From: an uncultured Verrucomicrobia subdivision 3 bacterium
GTDB taxonomy: Bacteria; Verrucomicrobiota; Verrucomicrobiae; Limisphaerales; CAMLLE01
Length of the DNA stretch: 5,409 nt
NCBI GenBank assembly: GCA_946480555.1
Contig: CAMLLE010000257.1
Location: 1-5,409, forward strand
Reading direction: 5' to 3'
Below the pieces are notes generated by a model that saw only the letters and a program-made list of their open reading frames with translations, was not told the origin of the DNA and did not search any database. How positions within the stretch are numbered: position 1 is the stretch's first letter; every line of letters begins with the position of its first letter. Made by a program: the position numbers and the translations under genes. Positions 1-5,409 of the stretch are shown here, piece after piece.

Positions 1-58
1 TCCGCGTGGGACCGTGATTGAGTTGGTTAACAGACAAACCCAAAAGACTGGAAACAGC

Positions 59-812
59 ATGAACCAACAGCACAAATGGGCCATCGGCGCGACCGCGCTT
101 CTGACGGCCGCAACTTCATTCGCGCAGACAAGCGTCGGCGTGTTGAATCCAAATCCGAACAGCCTGGTCATTCAGGACTCGCCAGCCAATGTCGGCCACG
201 CGAACTTTCTGACTCAGGCCGGCATGAGCAGTTTGATTACAACCGCGTTCGCAAACAACACGGGCGGCGTGATCAACTGGGACAGCGCCAACGGCTGGGT
301 CAATGGCGTGAATGCGCTGAGCTTCACGGTCAGTTATGGCGTGAGCCAGTCTCAGAGCCTCACCTTGGGCCGTGCCGATGGCGGCGGTGCCAGCACCTTC
401 GGAGCAACGGGCAATGCAGGGTCGCCGGCGACATCAGGAGACCAGATTCTTGGTTTTCAGAATTCTGGCAGCCCGGTCACGTTGACCTTTGACAAAGGGC
501 TGTCAGCCTGGGGCATCACGCAATTGAACCGGTTCGCAGGCCGCGATGTAACGATGAGTTTTACTGACGGACAACAGCGTGATCAACTTCTCACTCCAGA
601 ACCAGGATCCTAACAGCGACAACAGCGGTCCGCTCAATTGGTACGGGTTTCAAGCACCCGAAGGCAATCCGCTCAAGCAGGTCACCATCACGGCGAACGG
701 ATTCGTGCGTTATGACGACATGGCGTTCGTCGTAGTGCCGGAACCCAGTTCAATGGCTCTGGCTGGCTTGGGACTGGCTTCCCTTGTCGCACTCCGTCGG
801 CGGCGGGATTGA
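59..812 (+). pseudogene. PEP-CTERM sorting domain protein, interrupted by one frameshift
   Basis: Small exported protein of unknown function, about 250 residues once the frame is restored. I chose the ATG at 59 because a good signal peptide follows directly: MNQQHK, a hydrophobic core (WAIGATALLTAATSFA) and a likely cut after SFA. A GTG at 14 would put a polar extension in front of it. The mature part is rich in Gly, Ser, Asn and Thr and looks like beta-sandwich sequence. The first frame runs to a TAA at 611-613. From about 573 the next frame carries the natural continuation (NSVINFSLQNQDPNS..., then FVRYDDMAFVVVPEPSS) to a TGA at 810-812. One extra base near 568-572, or two lost, explains this. 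PEP-CTERM proteins are known to be handled by an exosortase and held at the envelope. As read, the product would lack its anchor. It could be a recent pseudogene or a sequencing error. No function is assigned to the mature domain. Confidence 0.8.
738..809 (+). other. PEP-CTERM sorting signal (coding)
   Basis: C-terminal tripartite signal of the preceding protein, read in the second frame. It has Pro-Glu-Pro at 738-746, the hydrophobic segment MALAGLGLASLVAL at about 753-794, and four arginines followed by Asp at 795-809, right before the stop. In known systems this tail is recognised by exosortase at the inner membrane. No exosortase gene lies in this window. The short tail with the RRRR end is typical of Verrucomicrobiota and is one of the main clues to the host phylum. 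Confidence 0.88.
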
Positions 813-847
813 TTCAATCGCTCCTTGTTGGTCATGAGGCAAGGTTG

Positions 848-880
848 GTAACGCGGGCGGTGACGCCCGCGTTACTCTTT
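848..880 (+). terminator. Rho-independent-like terminator hairpin
   Basis: A perfect 12-bp inverted repeat: GTAACGCGGGCG at 848-859 pairs with CGCCCGCGTTAC at 864-875 across the loop GTGA. It is followed by the T-rich stretch TCTTT at 876-880. It lies 35 bases after the stop of the PEP-CTERM gene, so it probably ends that transcript and separates it from the GH2 gene. The T tract is short, so intrinsic termination is likely but not certain. On the opposite strand there is no T run after the stem. Confidence 0.75.
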
Positions 881-1044
881 AATCCGCCGCGACGATCCGC
901 CGGCACAACTTTCGTCCAATGAGTTTCGCCATTACTCAAATCTCTTTTCCGGCTTGGTTCCGGACGAGCACGGCAACGTTTCGGCCTTTGCCGTCCAGAG
1001 GGAAGAAGCCTGGATCGGAACAGTTTTACGCGAGAATTTTTTTC

Positions 1045-1050
1045 AGGAAG
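1045..1050 (+). promoter_or_regulatory. Ribosome binding site of the GH2 gene
   Basis: AGGAAG, a good Shine-Dalgarno match, ends 10 bases before the ATG at 1061. That supports 1061 as the start rather than the second in-frame ATG at 1079 (Met7), for which this site would be too distant. I saw no convincing -35/-10 pair in the spacer before it. Confidence 0.6.
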
Positions 1051-1060
1051 AATCAAACGC

Positions 1061-4000
1061 ATGAGAAACAGTCAGATTATGGCGCGTCCGTCATCCGCGG
1101 GCCGGCTCGGTTGGGGCGGAACTCTGCTGCTGGCACTGTTGCTCACCGCGAGCGTCGTCCTCGGCACGACGAATGAAATCCAATACCTCTCCGGCACGGA
1201 CAAAGACCACACCGTACCCTGGCAGTTTCGCGTCTCGGCCGGGCGCAACGCCGGTTTCTGGACAAACCTTCCCGTGCCGTCGTGTTGGGATACGAAGGGC
1301 TTCGGCAGTTACGAATACGGCAATGACACCACGAGCGAGTATGGCGAATATCGCCATTCATTCACGGTGCCGGATGCATGGACGAACAAACGCGTGTTTC
1401 TGGTTTACGAAGGAGTGATGACCGATACCGAAACGCAGTTGAACGGCATGGCTCCCGGCGGCGCACGGGCGGACCGGGGAGGGCTGGTCAATGAACGCGC
1501 TTTCAACAACAGCGCCAGCGTTGCTGCAGGCCAGCGCGGCGGTGTGGCGGCGAGCGCCGCCGGAAACACCCTGAACCTCGGCAGCCTTGCCAGTTTCACC
1601 GTGACCGGATGGATCAAACCGGACGGAGATTTTGCCAACCTGCCGGATGAGCGATTCCCGCGCATCCTGTCCATCGGCGCCACTCCCGGTTACGACGGCA
1701 GCAGTCCCAACGGAGCTTTTCTCATCGTTTACAACGACAGCAAAATCCCACGTGCGCTGCAATTCAAGGCCCATGCCGATGCCGGTCCGGGCGCGACCTC
1801 GGCCACCAACGTGCTCACTGGAAGCGATTGGACGTTCATCGCCGTCACCTACGATTCCACGCTCGACACGGATCACGTTAAGTTTTTCGTCGGCAATCGC
1901 ACTGCCACCCTCGACGATGCGGTGTCGCGGGTGTCGTATCCCCGGGGCGCTGTTCAATTTGGTGCGACGGCTTACGCCTGCCTGCTCAATCGCCGTGATC
2001 GCGACCGTGCCTTCGACGGCTGGGGCGACGATTTCCGCATCTTTAGCGGCGCGCTCACTCCCAGTCAGTTGGAAGTCGTGCGCGCTTCGGCATTGGACCC
2101 GAACGTCACTCCTCCCACGCCGCTGTATCAATGGAATTTCAACTCGGCCACGAACGCCACTACCGTTGTTCCCGCCATCGGAGCGGGTGGAATTCTGACG
2201 CTCCTGAATTCCGAAGCAGCGCCGGTCGAGGGTTACAGCGCGGTCGGCGAAGGGGTGAGTGGCGCCAGTGGCAACAGTCGCGCCCTGCATCAGGGAGGGT
2301 TTTACGAATTCCGTTATGAGGTGACGGGCAATCTGCTGTTTGGAACCAGCAACCGGCTCGACGTCACCGTGCGAAAAAAATCCGCCAACACCTCGATCAA
2401 TCAAGCGGAGCGCCAGGCGGACTACTGGACCTTTGGCGGAATTTATCGTCCGGTCTATCTCGAGGCGCGCCCCAGGGAATTCATCGAACGCATCGCCACC
2501 GACGCGAAGGCCGACGGACAAATTGCCGTTCACGCTTTTTTCTCCGGCCTGACGAAAACTTACACCGTCGCCGCGCAGGTGACGGATGCGAATGGCGCGC
2601 CGCTGGGAAAGGAATTCACCACGACCGTCGCCGCAGGTGCATCGAATGCCGTGCTCGCGGCCATCTTGCCGCTGCCGCAACCGTGGACGCCGGAGTTTCC
2701 CCATCTTTACAGGCTGGCGATCCAACTGCGGGAGGAGGCGAACGTCATTCATTCAATTGCCGAAACGATCGGTTTTCGCACGATCACGTTCACCAACAGC
2801 GTCGGCTTTTTTCTGAACGGCAAAAAGATTCTGCTACGCGGCGTGAACCGGCACGAGTTCTGGCCGACCGACGGTCGCGCGACCAGCCGGGCGTTGAGCA
2901 TCAGCGACATTGAGACCATCAAGAGCATGAACATGAACGCCGTGCGGATGAGTCATTACCCGCCCGCGAAACATTTCCTCGAGGAATGCGACCGCCTCGG
3001 GCTGCTGGTGGTTGACGAATTGGGCGGCTGGCAGTCCCCGTCGTACGACAACCAGATCGCGCCAGGGCTTGTCCGCGAACTGGTTGTTCGCGACGTGAAT
3101 CATCCGTGCATTTTTGCCTGGGCCAACGGCAACGAAGGCGGCTCGAATCCCACGGTGGACGACGACTTCGCGCTGTGGGATCCGCAACACCGAACGGTGT
3201 TGCATCCGGCGAATTGGGAATCCGAACTCACCGGCGGCGTCCGCACGCATCACTATGCCACCTATCGTCAGGTCACCAATTATCTCGGCGCGGGCAAACC
3301 GGTGTATATGCCGACGGAAATCCAGCACGCCCTTTACGATGGCGGTGGCGGCGCGGGGCTGGAGGATCACTGGAACGCCATGCGCGTCGCGCCCAACAGC
3401 GGCGGCATGTTCATCTGGGCGTTGCTTGATGAAGGATTGGTGCGCGATGATCAAGGCGGGGTGATTGACGCGGCGGGCGATCAAGCGCCCGACGGCATTC
3501 TCGGCCCGTATCGAGAGAAGGAAGCCAGCTATTACACCGTGAAGGCACTGTGGAGTCCGGTGCAAATCACGCCGCCGCAACCGGCCACGTTTGCCGGCAC
3601 GCTCGCGATTGAGAACCGTTTCGATTTCACCGATCTGAATCAATGCACGTTCCACTGGCAGCTTGGTTCGTTTCCAGATCCCGCCACCGGTGCGGAGGGA
3701 AGGGATTTCGTCGCCAACGTGAACAATCCGAAATTCGCCGGTCCCTCCGTTGCCCCCGGCGCATCGGGCGTTCTCAGACTGAACCTCCCGGAAAACTGGT
3801 CCGACCATGACGCGCTCCGCCTGACTGCGGAAGACCCGCATGGTCGCGAAATTTATACGTGGACCTGGCCGTTGCGCAGCGCGGCGCAAGTGTGGGAGCG
3901 CGTGGTGAACCGGGCGGGCAGCCCGGCAAATCGCCTGACCGCCGGCATCGCGGATGGCGAACTCAGCGTCACCAACCGCTCGCGCGTCTGGCGGTTTGAT

Positions 4001-4732
4001 TTGTCGAACGGGCAGTTGAATGGCGTGAGCATTGCCGGCCAGTCGGTCGCCCTGGAGAACGGGCCACGTCCCGTGACGGGATCGTGGACCACGACAAATG
4101 TGACGCATGGATTCGCGGGCGCGGATTACGTGATAACGATGAACGACGTGACAAATGCCAGCGATGGTTTCCGATGGCGCGTCCGCCCGAACGGCTGGCT
4201 GCATTTGAGCTACCGCTACACGATTACCGGACCGCAGTCGTGGCTGGGCGTCACGTTTGATTATCCCGAAACGAACGTCAGCGCGATGCGCTGGTTGGGG
4301 CAGGGACCGTATCGCGTGTGGAAGAACCGCCGTGCCGGCCAGGAAGTGGCCGTGCATTACGAGAGCGCAAACAACACCGACACCGGAAAACAATGGGGTT
4401 ACCCGGAATTTCGCGGCTATCGCGGCCAGATTTACTGGGCACAACTGGAGACTGCGGAGGCCAACTTCACAGTCGTTACGAGCACGTCTGATTTATTCTT
4501 CCGTGTGCTGACGCCGCCGCTGGCTTCGGCGAGCCGCCCCGGCGTGAGTCCGGTCTTTCCACCGGGAAATCTTTCGTTTCTCCACGCGATCAATGCCATG
4601 GGACATAAGTTCGCAACGCCCGACCCCAGCCTCACCGGACCGTCCTCCGCGCCGACCTTCGCCACCGGACTCTACACGGGCGAGGTGGATTTCTTCTTTG
4701 GCGATCTACCGCGCTCGAATGCCGGCTACTGA
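1061..4732 (+). CDS. Exported glycoside hydrolase family 2, LacZ-type, with LamG insertion
   Basis: Predicted secreted retaining beta-glycosidase, 1223 residues. A signal peptide covers about 1-35 (hydrophobic core 19-34, likely cut after VLG). The N-terminal sugar-binding jelly roll (about 48-133 and 410-468) is split by a LamG-like insert. Then come an Ig-like domain (about 472-575), the TIM barrel (about 576-828), a LacZ domain-4-like part (about 831-945) and a beta-galactosidase small-chain-like domain (about 965-1218, with WLGQGP at 1078-1083). Acid/base E692 lies in ANGNEGG and nucleophile E753 in PTEIQH. H598 (NRHE), H632 (SHYP), H756 and W786 match LacZ H357, H391, H540 and W568. Without insert and signal it is about 910 residues, near LacZ (1023). 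The LacZ magnesium ligands E416 and H418 are replaced by W657 and S659, so beta-galactosidase activity is not assured. Other beta-glycosides are possible. The C-terminus has no PEP-CTERM anchor, so the enzyme is probably periplasmic or released. GH2 membership is very sure; the substrate is unknown. Confidence 0.93.
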   Translation: MRNSQIMARPSSAGRLGWGGTLLLALLLTASVVLGTTNEIQYLSGTDKDHTVPWQFRVSAGRNAGFWTNLPVPSCWDTKGFGSYEYGNDTTSEYGEYRHSFTVPDAWTNKRVFLVYEGVMTDTETQLNGMAPGGARADRGGLVNERAFNNSASVAAGQRGGVAASAAGNTLNLGSLASFTVTGWIKPDGDFANLPDERFPRILSIGATPGYDGSSPNGAFLIVYNDSKIPRALQFKAHADAGPGATSATNVLTGSDWTFIAVTYDSTLDTDHVKFFVGNRTATLDDAVSRVSYPRGAVQFGATAYACLLNRRDRDRAFDGWGDDFRIFSGALTPSQLEVVRASALDPNVTPPTPLYQWNFNSATNATTVVPAIGAGGILTLLNSEAAPVEGYSAVGEGVSGASGNSRALHQGGFYEFRYEVTGNLLFGTSNRLDVTVRKKSANTSINQAERQADYWTFGGIYRPVYLEARPREFIERIATDAKADGQIAVHAFFSGLTKTYTVAAQVTDANGAPLGKEFTTTVAAGASNAVLAAILPLPQPWTPEFPHLYRLAIQLREEANVIHSIAETIGFRTITFTNSVGFFLNGKKILLRGVNRHEFWPTDGRATSRALSISDIETIKSMNMNAVRMSHYPPAKHFLEECDRLGLLVVDELGGWQSPSYDNQIAPGLVRELVVRDVNHPCIFAWANGNEGGSNPTVDDDFALWDPQHRTVLHPANWESELTGGVRTHHYATYRQVTNYLGAGKPVYMPTEIQHALYDGGGGAGLEDHWNAMRVAPNSGGMFIWALLDEGLVRDDQGGVIDAAGDQAPDGILGPYREKEASYYTVKALWSPVQITPPQPATFAGTLAIENRFDFTDLNQCTFHWQLGSFPDPATGAEGRDFVANVNNPKFAGPSVAPGASGVLRLNLPENWSDHDALRLTAEDPHGREIYTWTWPLRSAAQVWERVVNRAGSPANRLTAGIADGELSVTNRSRVWRFDLSNGQLNGVSIAGQSVALENGPRPVTGSWTTTNVTHGFAGADYVITMNDVTNASDGFRWRVRPNGWLHLSYRYTITGPQSWLGVTFDYPETNVSAMRWLGQGPYRVWKNRRAGQEVAVHYESANNTDTGKQWGYPEFRGYRGQIYWAQLETAEANFTVVTSTSDLFFRVLTPPLASASRPGVSPVFPPGNLSFLHAINAMGHKFATPDPSLTGPSSAPTFATGLYTGEVDFFFGDLPRSNAGY
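1460..2287 (+). other. LamG-like (concanavalin A-like) domain inserted in the GH2 jelly roll
   Basis: Residues about 134-409 of the GH2 enzyme. The host domain runs to LNGMAPG (127-133) and resumes at HQGGFYEF (410-417), which in ordinary GH2 proteins follow each other almost directly. Between them are LamG hallmarks: SLASFTVTGWIKPDG (175-189), a central part with DWTFIAVTYDS, and the ending GWGDDFRIFSGALTPSQL (320-337). After that ending comes PLYQWNFNSATN (354-365), which looks like the first strand of a LamG domain. Such domains often bind carbohydrate or act as spacers. Here it would sit close to the sugar-binding face. The role in substrate recognition is inferred. Confidence 0.75.
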
Positions 4733-4733
4733 C

Positions 4734-4788
4734 GGCGCGCCTGGTTCCTTGAGCTTTGAGAATATTGTGTTTTGTGAACCTGCGCGCC
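4734..4788 (+). terminator. Possible terminator hairpin after the GH2 gene
   Basis: GGCGCGC (4734-4740) pairs with GCGCGCC (4782-4788). After a small internal loop, GGTTC (4743-4747) pairs with GAACC (4776-4780), leaving a 28-base loop. It starts directly after the GH2 stop codon. The long loop and the lack of a clear T run afterwards make it a weak terminator candidate. It might instead only protect the 3' end of the mRNA. Confidence 0.3.
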
Positions 4789-4887
4789 TGCCGATGGTTT
4801 TCGCAGATTCTGGATTCGACAGTCCTGACACCGTTCTCTCGCTGAGTTTCAAGCTGATGCAGTCGTTTTCAATCAGAGCCTGTCTGA

Positions 4888-5006
4888 GAAATGGAGCGCG
4901 GCTGTGTCGGAGATCAAACCCAGCACGTGAAATATTAAGAAAAGCAGGAAAAAAACAAAACGCAGCGGTTTGTCGAGGGCGACACAGCCGCGCTCCGGGG
5001 TATTTC
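4888..5006. repeat. Long imperfect palindrome (REP/MITE-like or structured RNA)
   Basis: The arms GGAGCGCGGCTGTGTC (4893-4908) and GACACAGCCGCGCTCC (4981-4996) are perfect 16-bp inverted repeats. Outside them GAAAT (4888-4892) can pair with ATTTC (5002-5006), with GGGGT bulged. Inside, CAAACC (4915-4920) pairs with GGTTTG (4967-4972) across a 6x8 internal loop. The centre is A-rich (4928-4960), unlike the GC-rich surroundings. The structure fits a dispersed palindromic repeat of REP or MITE type, which I believe occurs in Verrucomicrobiota spacers, though I cannot check copy number here. I found no clear target-site duplication. It could also be transcribed as a stable hairpin in the reductase leader. 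It is too long, and lacks the T run, for an ordinary terminator. Confidence 0.8.
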
Positions 5007-5123
5007 CGATGGCTTCAGGGGGTGGGCGGACCGATTGGCGTCTCATTTTGCGTCAAATCACTTTCAGGACGCAGCCAAGATTGTTCTTCAACGCGCATTG
5101 CCTTTGTCCCACAATCGCGGCCC

Positions 5124-5409
5124 ATGACGAACCTATTTGATCTTTCTGGTGAAGTGGCGGTTGTGATCGGCGCGACCGGTGCGTTGGGTGGAGCAATCGC
5201 CGAGGGGCTCGGTGCAGCGGGCGCCCGGGTGGCGGTGATTGGCCGCAATACGGACCGAGGTCAGGCTCGCGTGAAAACCATCGAAGCCGCTGGTGGCAAA
5301 GCGGCATTCTTTTCCGCCGACGCCGTTCAACGGGAAAGTTTGCAGGCTGCGCACCGTGAAATTGAAAAGGTGTTTGGCGCGCCCACGGTTCTCGTCAACG
5401 CGGCTGGCG
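5124..5409 (+). CDS. Short-chain dehydrogenase/reductase, 5' part only
   Basis: Cytoplasmic NAD(P)-dependent oxidoreductase of the SDR family. The first 95 residues are visible and the gene runs off the window; SDRs are usually about 250-280 residues. The protein starts MTNLFDLSGEVAVVIGATG. The Rossmann glycine motif GATGALG (residues 16-22, GxxGxxG form) follows the first beta strand, the second strand ends in VIGRN (38-42), and the structural NAAG motif is at 92-95. Arg41 after the second strand hints at NADP(H) preference, but weakly. The catalytic Ser-Tyr-Lys residues lie beyond the end. The N-terminal sequence resembles SDRs annotated as D-mannonate/fructuronate oxidoreductase, which would fit uronate catabolism beside a glycosidase, but general SDR is all the sequence proves. 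There is no strong Shine-Dalgarno before the ATG. That start is chosen because the Rossmann strand begins at the normal distance from it. Confidence 0.88.
   Translation, partial: MTNLFDLSGEVAVVIGATGALGGAIAEGLGAAGARVAVIGRNTDRGQARVKTIEAAGGKAAFFSADAVQRESLQAAHREIEKVFGAPTVLVNAAG

Larger units (their letters stand above)
4733..5123. other. 391-bp intergenic spacer
   Basis: No credible gene in either strand. The spacer holds the weak hairpin just after the GH2 stop and the long inverted repeat at 4888-5006. The remaining part, 5007-5123, must include the promoter and leader of the reductase gene, but I see no clear -35/-10 pair or known riboswitch pattern there. Confidence 0.7.

Noticed and set aside
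919..1176. 85-residue + strand frame across the GH2 start
   Set aside because: Low-complexity Arg/Ser/Pro translation with no ribosome binding site, and it runs into the signal peptide of the GH2 gene in another frame.
1358..2752. 464-residue open frame on the minus strand inside the GH2 gene
   Set aside because: It is the antisense shadow of a GC-rich coding region. It is rich in Arg and Gly, has no recognisable domain, and the + strand protein over the same bases has clear domains.
1079..4183. Shared 12-base string ATGGCGCGTCCG at 1079 and near 4173
   Set aside because: Short GC-rich match within one gene, with no extended similarity around it; most likely chance.
2834..4444. 536-residue open frame on the minus strand inside the GH2 gene
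   Set aside because: Same reason: it overlaps the conserved TIM barrel and small-chain domains on the + strand, and its own translation shows no family features.
4888..5006. Reading the long palindrome as a simple terminator or a CRISPR repeat
   Set aside because: There is no T run after the stem, the loop is long and itself structured, and only one copy is present without spacers.
5015..5354. Minus-strand frames overlapping the SDR gene start
   Set aside because: The + strand frame shows the Rossmann glycine motif and NAAG, while the minus-strand products are Pro/Arg/Ala-rich shadows.

Overview
The window reads as GC-rich bacterial DNA, most likely from the Verrucomicrobiota. This is an inference. 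It rests on a short PEP-CTERM sorting tail (VPEPSS, a hydrophobic stretch, then RRRR) and on a LamG-type module of the style common in that phylum (PLYQWNFNSATN...). No rRNA, tRNA, CRISPR array or mobile-element gene was found. All supported genes are on the + strand.

Layout. (1) At 59-812 is a small secreted protein with a signal peptide and a C-terminal PEP-CTERM anchor. Its reading frame is broken once, near 568-572, so the anchor is in a different frame from the signal peptide. (2) At 813-1060 is a spacer that begins with a strong hairpin terminator (perfect 12-bp stem, 848-875). (3) At 1061-4732 is a 1223-residue exported glycoside hydrolase family 2 enzyme with LacZ-type architecture. 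Both catalytic glutamates are visible (E692, E753). About 275 residues of LamG-like sequence are spliced into a loop of its sugar-binding jelly roll, and the order of the parts suggests that the LamG fold is circularly permuted. (4) At 4733-5123 is a 391-bp spacer holding a striking inverted repeat: 16-bp perfect arms at 4893-4908 and 4981-4996, with a nested 6-bp stem. (5) At 5124-5409 is the start of a short-chain dehydrogenase/reductase gene, cut by the window edge.

Working together. The GH2 enzyme would cut a beta-linked glycan outside the cytoplasm. The reductase is cytoplasmic and resembles SDRs often annotated as mannonate/fructuronate oxidoreductases, so the region fits sugar or uronate catabolism. 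The terminator and the long second spacer make it likely that the three genes are separate transcription units rather than one operon. The most interesting items are the LamG insertion in the GH2 enzyme, the long palindrome before the reductase, and the frame break in the PEP-CTERM gene.
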